This document shows, piece after piece, positions 1-7,438 of a stretch of 7,498 nucleotides of DNA; within the stretch, counting starts at the first letter, position 1, and the number at the start of each line of letters is the position of its first letter. Both the position numbers and the translations under genes were made by a program. The stretch is from NCBI GenBank assembly GCA_024691145.1, contig JAILNW010000392.1:1-7498 (forward strand), read 5' to 3'. Source of the stretch: Lachnospiraceae bacterium (GTDB lineage: Bacteria; Bacillota; Clostridia; Lachnospirales; Lachnospiraceae). The notes beneath the pieces are model-generated. The model saw only the letters and a list, made by a program, of their open reading frames with translations, was not told where the DNA came from and ran no database searches.

Positions 1-18
1 TATCTTGTCCTTATTCAT
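1..18 (-). CDS. Start of a downstream gene, cut by the window edge
   Basis: Only six codons are visible, reading MNKDKI, so no function can be given. The start is credible because GGAGGA (31-26) lies seven bases upstream of the ATG at 18, and the gap to the stop of the large glycosyltransferase gene is 27 bases with no terminator-like hairpin. An ATG at 25-23 is ruled out because TAG follows it directly. The position and spacing suggest the same operon continues, perhaps with a further glycosyltransferase or sugar-nucleotide gene; that is inference only. Confidence 0.6.
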
Positions 19-45
19 CTACATATCCTCCATCAAAGATTATAT

Positions 46-3000
46 CTATAACTCTTTTGCAAGTTCTTCAATAACTCCTCCAAATGGATCACTGCTTCCA
101 ACATAATCTTCATTAAGAATAACATTGCCCTTTTCAGAATATGAATCACAAAGCGAACTTAATCTCTTGCAAATCTCTGAAGATGAACAGTTCTTAAGGG
201 ATATTATGTTATTATTAAATGCTCTAAGGTCCTTGCCACCATAACAATTTGTAATTGTTCTCACACCAAATGTGGACATTTCAAGTGGCGGATAACTTGG
301 ATGTGGTGAAACCATAAGTGAAATACCTATACTTGTTTCAAGCATCATCTTGCCATACTCTTCTAAGCTAAGCTTTCCTACTGATTTAACCATTATTCCG
401 TTAACAAGTTCAAAATCCTCAAAGTCCTCACCAGCAGATACTATAGTCCACTTTGGAGCATCCTTATATTTTACAGCCCATTCCTTAAGTGATGTAATAA
501 TAAGTTCAAATGCATTACGTGCAACAGATGGTCTTCCATAAATAAGAATCTGTTTCTTTCTTCTGTATTTGTCCTTGTTTTCCATTACATATTCTTTAAG
601 CTTTTCATTAAGTACAGGATCAAAACAGTACACACTTGTAAATTCATATCCAAATGATAAAAGGTGTTCCTTTAATAATTCAGAATTTACTACAGCGATT
701 GTAGGAACATCAAGTCTGTATGTACTTTCTGACATAAGATATCTTGATGACCATGCATAAAATCCTGGTTCATAATCCTGTATCATATAAACAAGTGCTT
801 TCATATTCTGATTATAAGTCATTGCCTGCCACTTAATTACTTCTTCTATAGTATATGCTGTCCACCAGCCTGTAGCCATAAATATATCATTTTCTCCTAC
901 AGGTATTGTCTTATTATATCTGTCAGCAAAACCAACAATCTGCCTCTTGGCATCGCTATCATCTGATGAATCAACAACTACATAATTGAAAAGTTCTATC
1001 ATATTTGAAACATCAACTGCAGCATCTGTTACAATAATACGCATATCACAGCCAAGCTCTTTTCCAAGTGCTTCATAGAATTTAATTGCTGTAGCAATAC
1101 CTCCAAAGACATGCTTTTTATCAACAGATGGAGAAAGAATATTAAGTCTCTTCCTCTTGTAAGAAGTTTTTCTTGCACCAATAGGCTGTATCTCAGGTAT
1201 CGACATATCCTCTGGTCCAAGTTTTCTTCTGTTAACCGGTGTTTCCTTTTGTTCTGCCTCAATAGTTGCAGGATCAAGCTTACTTACAGTAATTCTTTCA
1301 CCCACAACAAATCTTAAATTATTAAGATAATCATAATTATTTAAAATATCGCTCTTATCTGCAACTTCCTTAGGCATAGTACCTGTAAGATCTAAGTTTA
1401 AGTTGTAGAAAGGATCTCCATTCTCTCTGAATGGTGTATAACACTCATATGAGCGTTTAAAATCAACCTCTGGCACCTTGCTTGCATCACGGCTCTTTGA
1501 CTCAAGATGATAAAGTCTTGTTCTTGCGTCATATATGTTGTTAAGTCCCTTGTAATAAGCTCTTAAGCATATTTCAACATCACTTCCGCAAACAAGGAAA
1601 CTCTCATCAAAGCCACCTATTTTTTCAATAGTTTTCTTTGAAATAACCATACATGCTCCTGTTACAGCAGAAACATTACGGTTAAGCATAGGTGAAATAT
1701 ATGGTGAACCATAATGAACAGGCTCCTGTCCTCTGAATACATGATCAGCCCATCCGCCAATACCAACAACAATACCTGCATGCTGGATTGTATTATCTTC
1801 AAATAATAAAAGTGGTCCAACTACACCTATATCATCTCTAAGGGCATTCTCGCCTAATCTGTCAAGCCAGTCCTCAGATATAACTTCTATATCATTATTT
1901 AAGAATACATATACATCTCCGCTGGCCTGTTTCATACCAAAGTTATTAAGCTTTGACCAGTTAAATTCAAAGGAAGCATCCACAACCTTAATTCTGCTGT
2001 CCTGTTTAACAACCTCTTCAAACCACTTAAATGTTTCTTCCTTTTCAGAATTATTGTTAAGTATAATAATCTCATAATTCTGATGCTTTGTTTTAGCAAG
2101 AATACTGTCAATACAATTCTTTGAAAGTTCATAATGATCCTTCATAGGCATAATTATAGAAACCTTAATATCCTCACTCATAAGGTCAAATCTTGCTTCA
2201 AAAACAAATGTATACTCTGACTGCTCGGCATGAGCAATATCTCCATATCTTCTCTTAAGATGATCATTTAAAGCATTAAGTCCTGCAAAATGTGCATAAG
2301 GCTTAGAATCTGCATTCTTTGCTGTTGAAGTCTGAGTCTCTCTCCATGAATACAAAAGCTTAGGTATATGAACTATCCTCTCAGTTTCCTCTGAAAATCT
2401 GAGCATTAAATCATAGTCCTGGCTTCCATCAAATTCTTTTCTGAATCCGCCAATCTTTTCAAATAAAGCTCTTTTAAATACAAACAAATGGCAGACATAC
2501 ATCTGGCTATATAAAAGATCCCTTGACCAGTCAGGCTTAAATAATGGCGACACATGCTCTCCTGTTTCAGTAACATGATCCTCATCTGAATATAAAACAT
2601 CAGCATCTACTGCCTGAATAGCTCTTGCATTTTCATATAAAGCCATACAGTTCATAAGATCATCATGATCAAATAAAACTATATACTCACCTGTAGCCAT
2701 CTTTGCACAAGTATTAGTATTTTCTGAAATACCAAGGTTCTCCTCTAACTTCTGATATTTTATTCTCTTATCGTTCCATGCATATTCTTCACATACTTTC
2801 TGAACATCCTCATGTCCCTCTGTACTTCCATCTGCAAGACAAAGTTCCCAGTTTGTATAAGTCTGTGAAACTACAGAATCAATCATTTCCTTAAGATACT
2901 TAACCTCTGTATTGTATAAAGGCACAAGTACACTAAACTTTATGTTCTCTTCAATAGGAGTAAACTCCTTATTCTTTTCCATACTTACAAAGGCATTTGT

Positions 3001-4506
3001 AACCTCTGTAACATTCTTATTAAGTCTTCTTCTTATTTTGCTGTTAGCACGTGCAATAGTATATGATAATCCGTGCTGCTTTGCACACTTAACACCTTTA
3101 CCTAACTTGTAAGTAACTTTATTCTTTTTAAGAATATCCTTTGATTTATCAGTTGCCTTTCTTAAAGGCTTAGTTGCCTTCCAGTAAAATGAGTTTGAAA
3201 TATCATTATATAAAGCTTCATATGTCTGCTTCTGGAAAGCAATCTCATTAATCTGCTTGTCCTTCTCATTTGTAATGGCATTCACCTTAACCTGCCACTC
3301 ATTATTAAGTCTGTCCTGTGTTTCGCTAATTACAGCATTTTTATTTAATTCACTGCTTACATTATTAAGATCATATTCCGTTACAACAATCTCAAATTCA
3401 ACATATACTCTTTTTACAGACTTCTCCCCAGATGGCTGTATAACTATCTGCATATCAGACTCTTTATATACTCTGATATTATCCTCTTTATAGGCATAGT
3501 TTTCATATACTATATCATAAGATAATTCATTTCCATCTTCATCCTTTAGCTTGAATGATGTAATTTTTGTATCAGCTTTAACATTTGATAAATCCAGGCG
3601 TAACTTTACAACTCTGCTGCTTTTTGGTATATCAAAATCAACCTTCTGATATCTTGAAGCAGATAAATTCTTTATAATACTGTTATCCTCTGAAAATCCA
3701 TCTCCATAATCAACAAATAACTGTGAAAAAATTATTCTTTCAGGATATAATTCATTATATGAAACTGATTCCTTCCTGTACTGATGGAGAATACTCTCAT
3801 AATTAACATCTTCACCACAAACATACCTATTGAAGTACATATTCATTCTTTCAAAGGACTTAATCATTTTATTTGTAATACCTAATTCAAAGCAGCAATC
3901 CTCAAACTTAGGAATATCACTGTCTCCTCCAAAATATCTTACATATAAAGCATAAACAGCTCTATAAATAACAAAATCCACAGGAATAGGGAAATCAAAA
4001 ATCCATTCATAATCTATAATTTTAATATTATCATTATTATCTAAAATAATATTATCGAAAGACAAATCTATATTAAGATATCTTGCGGCTATAAGACCTT
4101 CTATATCATTATTCTTTCCAAAAACCTTTATAAATTCCTCTGAATTTGTAAATCTTACAGTTTCTCCAACCACCAGACTGTATACCAGTTCTTTATACTT
4201 GTTGATGAAAGTCATAAAGTTTTCCGGATTTTTGCTATATAATGCAAAAAGTCTGTCATAAAGACTGTCTCCCTCTACAAATTCAAATGCAATATCATTA
4301 TTTATCTTAGTAGCAGTTACCAGACAATCTTTTCCATTCTCTTTATAAATCTGATAATTAGATATCATATTATCTATATGTTTCTGTCCAGAAGGATGTA
4401 ATGCCCTTTTAACTACTATCTTCTCTCCATCTTTATCATAAATCTCAGTTTCTATCTGGAACTTTTCTGTTCTGTTCTTAGTAAACTTAGAATATATCTT
4501 CTTCAT
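46..4506 (-). CDS. Giant fusion: kinase-like domain, beta domain, coiled coil, two GT2-like and one WsaF-like glycosyltransferase domains
   Basis: This 1486-residue cytoplasmic protein is probably the main polymerising enzyme of the cluster. Residue numbers start at the ATG at 4506. (a) 16-246 is a kinase/aminoglycoside-phosphotransferase-like fold with candidate Lys33, hinge FEFVEGDSL, catalytic loop DLSFDN (Asp147, Asn152) and metal-binding Asp165 in IIDYEW. (b) 256-378 is a beta-rich domain containing SQLFVDYGDGFSE. (c) 379-436 is a predicted coiled coil, followed by the basic, aromatic stretch FYWKATKPLRK (440-450). (d) 522-760 is GT-A domain 1, with LADGS, FDHDD (612-616) and GSQDYDLMLR. 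(e) 780-1025 is GT-A domain 2, with LNND (869-872), DVE (976-978) and HLES; its QHAGIVVGIGGWADHVFRG stretch is typical of rhamnosyltransferase-like GT2 domains. (f) 1120-1486 is a GT-B domain with MIQDYEPGFYAWSSRY, IYGRPSVARNAFELI and SPHPSYPPLEM, resembling the rhamnosyltransferase WsaF. No membrane segment is evident. It follows the methyltransferase by 23 bases. The start at 4506 is preferred over the in-frame ATG at 4518 because GGAGGG lies between them. Sugar specificity is inferred. Confidence 0.95.
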   Translation of the reverse strand: MKKIYSKFTKNRTEKFQIETEIYDKDGEKIVVKRALHPSGQKHIDNMISNYQIYKENGKDCLVTATKINNDIAFEFVEGDSLYDRLFALYSKNPENFMTFINKYKELVYSLVVGETVRFTNSEEFIKVFGKNNDIEGLIAARYLNIDLSFDNIILDNNDNIKIIDYEWIFDFPIPVDFVIYRAVYALYVRYFGGDSDIPKFEDCCFELGITNKMIKSFERMNMYFNRYVCGEDVNYESILHQYRKESVSYNELYPERIIFSQLFVDYGDGFSEDNSIIKNLSASRYQKVDFDIPKSSRVVKLRLDLSNVKADTKITSFKLKDEDGNELSYDIVYENYAYKEDNIRVYKESDMQIVIQPSGEKSVKRVYVEFEIVVTEYDLNNVSSELNKNAVISETQDRLNNEWQVKVNAITNEKDKQINEIAFQKQTYEALYNDISNSFYWKATKPLRKATDKSKDILKKNKVTYKLGKGVKCAKQHGLSYTIARANSKIRRRLNKNVTEVTNAFVSMEKNKEFTPIEENIKFSVLVPLYNTEVKYLKEMIDSVVSQTYTNWELCLADGSTEGHEDVQKVCEEYAWNDKRIKYQKLEENLGISENTNTCAKMATGEYIVLFDHDDLMNCMALYENARAIQAVDADVLYSDEDHVTETGEHVSPLFKPDWSRDLLYSQMYVCHLFVFKRALFEKIGGFRKEFDGSQDYDLMLRFSEETERIVHIPKLLYSWRETQTSTAKNADSKPYAHFAGLNALNDHLKRRYGDIAHAEQSEYTFVFEARFDLMSEDIKVSIIMPMKDHYELSKNCIDSILAKTKHQNYEIIILNNNSEKEETFKWFEEVVKQDSRIKVVDASFEFNWSKLNNFGMKQASGDVYVFLNNDIEVISEDWLDRLGENALRDDIGVVGPLLLFEDNTIQHAGIVVGIGGWADHVFRGQEPVHYGSPYISPMLNRNVSAVTGACMVISKKTIEKIGGFDESFLVCGSDVEICLRAYYKGLNNIYDARTRLYHLESKSRDASKVPEVDFKRSYECYTPFRENGDPFYNLNLDLTGTMPKEVADKSDILNNYDYLNNLRFVVGERITVSKLDPATIEAEQKETPVNRRKLGPEDMSIPEIQPIGARKTSYKRKRLNILSPSVDKKHVFGGIATAIKFYEALGKELGCDMRIIVTDAAVDVSNMIELFNYVVVDSSDDSDAKRQIVGFADRYNKTIPVGENDIFMATGWWTAYTIEEVIKWQAMTYNQNMKALVYMIQDYEPGFYAWSSRYLMSESTYRLDVPTIAVVNSELLKEHLLSFGYEFTSVYCFDPVLNEKLKEYVMENKDKYRRKKQILIYGRPSVARNAFELIITSLKEWAVKYKDAPKWTIVSAGEDFEDFELVNGIMVKSVGKLSLEEYGKMMLETSIGISLMVSPHPSYPPLEMSTFGVRTITNCYGGKDLRAFNNNIISLKNCSSSEICKRLSSLCDSYSEKGNVILNEDYVGSSDPFGGVIEELAKEL

Positions 4507-4509
4507 GTT

Positions 4510-4516
4510 TCCCTCC
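4510..4516 (-). promoter_or_regulatory. Ribosome binding site that decides the start of the large glycosyltransferase gene
   Basis: The minus strand reads ATGGAGGGAAACATGAAG from 4518. The GGAGG core lies five bases before the second ATG (4506). The first ATG (4518) overlaps this core and has no Shine-Dalgarno sequence of its own; the bases upstream of it read GAACAGACATTA. Translation therefore most likely starts at 4506, giving MKKIYSKF rather than MEGNMKKI. Confidence 0.8.
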
Positions 4517-4529
4517 ATTAATGTCTGTT

Positions 4530-5438
4530 CTATCTTGATATTTCAATAAAAAATGAATTGCTAAAAAAGTCGAACTTTTTATTTTTAACAATATTCTTTA
4601 ATACTCTTGTCTCATTAAATAATTTCATACGATTATTATCGTATACTTCCCTGCTAAACTCAATATCCTCTTCATTAGGCAGATACTCATCTGAGAAAAT
4701 CTGTTTAGGGAACTTATAATCTGGATAAGGATAATAAAATGAATAATTACTATATCCAGCTTCTTCAAAGATATCCTTTAATTCATCCTTTGAAAATGTT
4801 CTTACTTTCTGGCTGACACCTTCATAATTCTCAAGTCCCACAAAATAATCTCCTATATGATCTTCTCTAAAGCCTGCCCAGTATTTAAGACCAAACTTAT
4901 TCTCTATTGCTATTAATACCTTTCCATCTTCCTTAAGATACTGCTTAATGTTCTTAAGAAAATCCACAAAAGGATTATTTCCTTCAGTATAATAACCTGC
5001 ATATTCCAATACACCAATTAATGTAATATAATCATATTTTTTTTCAAATTTAACATGATTAAAATTACCTACCATTATCTCCAGATTATCGAATTCTTTA
5101 TTTCTATATGCATTAATTGAAGAACGAGTTAATGATAAATCATTGCAAGTAACAGACTTAACTTTTTTACATATAGCACCTGTAACTGCTCCACAGCCTG
5201 CTCCAACTTCAAGTACTTCAGCATCCTTATCAAATGGATACCATTCAAGTATATTATGTCTTTCTGGCGACAGATGATATAATACAGGCCATCTGTTGTC
5301 TTCCTTTAAAATTTTAAGAACATCCGATTCCTTCTTAACAAGTTCAAGAATCTCTTTTTCTATATCTCCATCACTATATTCATCCACACCACTATAAAAT
5401 TGCTTATTCAGCTTTACATTTCCTATAAGCTCTACCAT
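4530..5438 (-). CDS. Class I SAM-dependent methyltransferase of a polysaccharide cluster
   Basis: This 302-residue soluble protein has a Rossmann methyltransferase core. SAM motif I is VLEVGAGCG (75-83), the acidic residue ending strand 2 is Asp100 in TCND, the post-II position is VGNF (123-126), and DYITLIGVLEYAGYY (136-150) forms the strand-4 region. Family-typical stretches are WPVLYHLSPERHNILEWYPF (50-69), IENKFGLKYWAGFREDHIGD (178-197) and FYYPYPDYKFP (234-244). I recognise these from methyltransferases in Firmicute glycan loci, where related domains may be fused to kinase or glycosyltransferase modules. The likely substrate is a sugar hydroxyl or a sugar phosphate on the nascent glycan; this is inferred from its position directly before the kinase-glycosyltransferase gene and after the exporter ATPase. 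The start follows GGAGG at 5453-5449 with a rather long 10-base spacer. The ATG overlaps an upstream out-of-frame TAA (TAATG), which could support translational coupling. The methyltransferase assignment is firm; the acceptor is not known. Confidence 0.92.
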   Translation of the reverse strand: MVELIGNVKLNKQFYSGVDEYSDGDIEKEILELVKKESDVLKILKEDNRWPVLYHLSPERHNILEWYPFDKDAEVLEVGAGCGAVTGAICKKVKSVTCNDLSLTRSSINAYRNKEFDNLEIMVGNFNHVKFEKKYDYITLIGVLEYAGYYTEGNNPFVDFLKNIKQYLKEDGKVLIAIENKFGLKYWAGFREDHIGDYFVGLENYEGVSQKVRTFSKDELKDIFEEAGYSNYSFYYPYPDYKFPKQIFSDEYLPNEEDIEFSREVYDNNRMKLFNETRVLKNIVKNKKFDFFSNSFFIEISR

Positions 5439-5447
5439 TACAACCAG

Positions 5448-5453
5448 TCCTCC
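5448..5453 (-). promoter_or_regulatory. Ribosome binding site of the methyltransferase gene, with long spacer and TAATG overlap
   Basis: GGAGGA lies nine bases (ten from GGAGG) before the ATG at 5438. That ATG shares its A with a TAA that ends a short reading frame continuing from the end of the upstream membrane-protein gene. No other in-frame ATG, GTG or TTG fits this site better. Confidence 0.65.
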
Positions 5454-5468
5454 ACATAATCATCCAAA

Positions 5469-6086
5469 TCATTTTTGTTTTATAGTTCTAAGCATAAATA
5501 TAAAATAGGCATAAAGAGCTGTTGTACATATTAACAGATAAATACATCTTTTGATGCTCCAGTATGTATATGCTAATCGTACCTCAAAAACCCCCGGAAA
5601 CTCCTCATCATTCTTTGTTAAAATATTGCCTTCATTAGAAGGAACATCACATTTATAAATAGTAATTGCATTACCATTTACCTGGGATTCGTCTCCCTGT
5701 AATTCTAAAGTTATCTTATTACCATCAATTGTAACTTCTTTATCTAGTTCTATAACCGTTTCTTTATTATCCTTACATTTTGAAACATCTATTTTTCCTT
5801 CATATAGTACTGTTCCTTCTTCATCTTTAATGGTAAATAGTACATAACCTTTATTTTGATTTTCATATGTTGCAGTCTTAATCTTTAATTTATCAAAATG
5901 TTTTATATCAGTTACAATATCCTGCTTATAAATATCCTGGTTAAGAACTTCATCTATAATTTTTTCTCCTTTAAGTTTATCTCCTCTTTTTTTTAAATAT
6001 GCTGAATCATTATAATCATCATATGCAAATCTTAAACTTATAAGTATAATAAGTATCTCTCCAATTATTACTATTACTTTCTTCAT
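5469..6086 (-). CDS. Small two-membrane-segment protein with beta-rich extracytoplasmic domain, function unknown
   Basis: I cannot assign a function to this 205-residue protein. It begins with MKK and a hydrophobic segment (about 3-22, uncleaved anchor likely because no clear signal peptidase site follows). A charged, beta-rich region (about 23-178) comes next, and a second hydrophobic segment (about 181-199) is followed by a basic tail. Predicted topology is both ends in the cytoplasm with the middle outside. The middle contains FDKLKIKTATYENQNKG, an EGTVLYEG strand pair, and GNAITIY (138-144). This pattern resembles ectodomains of multispanning membrane proteins in Firmicute glycan clusters, recalled without a search. 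Cys104 and Cys146 are the only ectodomain cysteines and could pair. GAGG lies seven bases before the ATG (6097-6094), and the gene starts 20 bases after wzt stops. An out-of-frame acidic tail follows its stop codon (see findings), so its true C terminus may differ. A role next to the exporter is only guilt by association. Confidence 0.8.
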   Translation of the reverse strand: MKKVIVIIGEILIILISLRFAYDDYNDSAYLKKRGDKLKGEKIIDEVLNQDIYKQDIVTDIKHFDKLKIKTATYENQNKGYVLFTIKDEEGTVLYEGKIDVSKCKDNKETVIELDKEVTIDGNKITLELQGDESQVNGNAITIYKCDVPSNEGNILTKNDEEFPGVFEVRLAYTYWSIKRCIYLLICTTALYAYFIFMLRTIKQK

Positions 6087-6106
6087 TATAATACCTCATC
6101 ATTCAA

Positions 6107-7438
6107 TTAATCATGTTGAAAATCAACTTTTGTATCCATATCAAAATATCCTACAGTTGTCTTATCTGAAATAACTGTAATAAGACAAATATCATAAAGT
6201 CTGTTATATACCACAAGTTCATCTCTTTCATAACCTGTACAGCCAAGTAATAACAAATACTGTCCACCCTGTAATCTCATCTTTTGCCTGAACTTAATAG
6301 TAACAGTTTCACCTGCGTTAACAACACCTGTGTCAACTCTTTCAATGATAGTATTTGTTCCTGTAAGTTCAGTTCCCTTAATATCCTTGATACTAAAGGC
6401 AAATATAGGATTTTCAATTGTCTCATTAAACTTTATCTTCATAACAACCTGAAATTCTTCAAGTTTGTTAACAGTATTAGTAACTTCGTCAAGTCCATTC
6501 ATAATACCAAAATCATAAATCTCAGCACGCTTGTCACCATACTCTTCAAAGTTAGGATTAATAAGCATATAATCCTTTAACTGATGTTCATTCTGACCGT
6601 CTTTCTTGTTGTTCTTTTTCTTATCCTTTTTAGAATCTCCTCTATTACGATTACTAACCTTTTCAACTCCATCTTCAGATTCTTTTTCTTCTCCCACATC
6701 ATACTGTCCAACAAGAATCTTCTTATAAACATCAACCATGTCACTTGGATCACCTTCGGCAATCTTAACTCCATGATGAAGTATAATAGCTCTGTTACAG
6801 TACTTCATCATACTTCCCATATCGTGAGTAACAAAAAGTACAGTCTTTCCGCTATTACGTATATCCTCAAGTTTCTTATAACACTTTGCCTGGAAAAATA
6901 CATCACCTACAGACAAAGCCTCATCTACAATAAGAATATCTGGCTCAACATTAATGGCTACTGCAAATGCAAGTCTTGCAAACATACCACTTGAATAAGT
7001 CTTTACAGGCTGATATATAAAATCACCTATATCTGCAAATCTTACAATATCATCTATCTTTTCATCCATCTCTTCCCTTGTAAATCCAATCATGGAACCA
7101 TTAAGATATACATTTTCAATACCTGAAAACTCAGGATTAAAACCTGCACCAAGTTCAAGAAGTGCAGATATTTTACCTTCAATCTTTACTTCACCGCTTG
7201 TAGGAGTTAAAACTCCAGTTATAATCTTAAGCATTGTGGACTTACCAGCACCATTAGTACCGATAATTCCTAACATTTCACCCTTTTTAACATTAAAACT
7301 AACATCATTAAGGGCTTCAAAAACCTTGTGGTATTTTTTCTTTTTAATACTTAAAGCCTCTTTAAATCTGTCAGTAGGCTTATCATATAAATGATATCTT
7401 TTAGTTATATTATTAATTTCTATTGCATATTCACTCAT
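6107..7438 (-). CDS. wzt: Polysaccharide ABC exporter ATP-binding subunit with C-terminal glycan-binding-like domain (Wzt type)
   Basis: This 443-residue protein is the cytoplasmic ATPase that would power export of a lipid-linked polysaccharide through a Wzm-type permease. Visible motifs are Walker A GTNGAGKST (60-68), signature YSSGMFARLAFA (148-159), Walker B ILIVDEAL (168-175, Asp172/Glu173) and the switch His205 in VTHD. The Q-loop region reads LLELGAGFNPEFSGIENV (93-110), without a clear Gln, as is usual in the Wzt/TagH/RgpD branch. A charged Lys/Glu/Asn-rich linker (about 248-285) leads to a beta-rich domain (about 289-443) that fits the Wzt C-terminal carbohydrate-binding domain, which in E. 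coli O8/O9a recognises the capped end of the glycan. TagH and RgpD-like ATPases without such a domain are shorter. The start is supported by TGGAG seven bases upstream (7450-7446). The permease gene should lie just upstream, outside the window. ATPase assignment is very secure; the glycan-binding role is inferred. Confidence 0.93.
   Translation of the reverse strand: MSEYAIEINNITKRYHLYDKPTDRFKEALSIKKKKYHKVFEALNDVSFNVKKGEMLGIIGTNGAGKSTMLKIITGVLTPTSGEVKIEGKISALLELGAGFNPEFSGIENVYLNGSMIGFTREEMDEKIDDIVRFADIGDFIYQPVKTYSSGMFARLAFAVAINVEPDILIVDEALSVGDVFFQAKCYKKLEDIRNSGKTVLFVTHDMGSMMKYCNRAIILHHGVKIAEGDPSDMVDVYKKILVGQYDVGEEKESEDGVEKVSNRNRGDSKKDKKKNNKKDGQNEHQLKDYMLINPNFEEYGDKRAEIYDFGIMNGLDEVTNTVNKLEEFQVVMKIKFNETIENPIFAFSIKDIKGTELTGTNTIIERVDTGVVNAGETVTIKFRQKMRLQGGQYLLLLGCTGYERDELVVYNRLYDICLITVISDKTTVGYFDMDTKVDFQHD

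Noticed and set aside
1029..1277. An 82-codon minus-strand frame inside the large glycosyltransferase gene
   Set aside because: It is an alternative frame of the GT-B domain coding region, which is continuous and conserved-looking in its own frame; no separate ribosome binding site stands out.
4519..4529. Terminator or promoter between methyltransferase and glycosyltransferase genes
   Set aside because: The gap is too short and has no inverted repeat with a T-run; the genes look cotranscribed.
5472..5481. A canonical -1 frameshift heptamer at the end of the membrane-protein gene
   Set aside because: The bases read A CAA AAA, not the X XXY YYZ pattern in frame, and no strong downstream hairpin is evident. 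The alternative tail is kept as a finding, but programmed frameshifting is not claimed.
6584..6994. A 136-codon plus-strand open frame opposite wzt
   Set aside because: It lies wholly antisense to clear ATPase coding sequence, has a low-complexity hydrophobic translation and no family resemblance. The other plus-strand frames over the minus-strand genes are the same kind of shadow.
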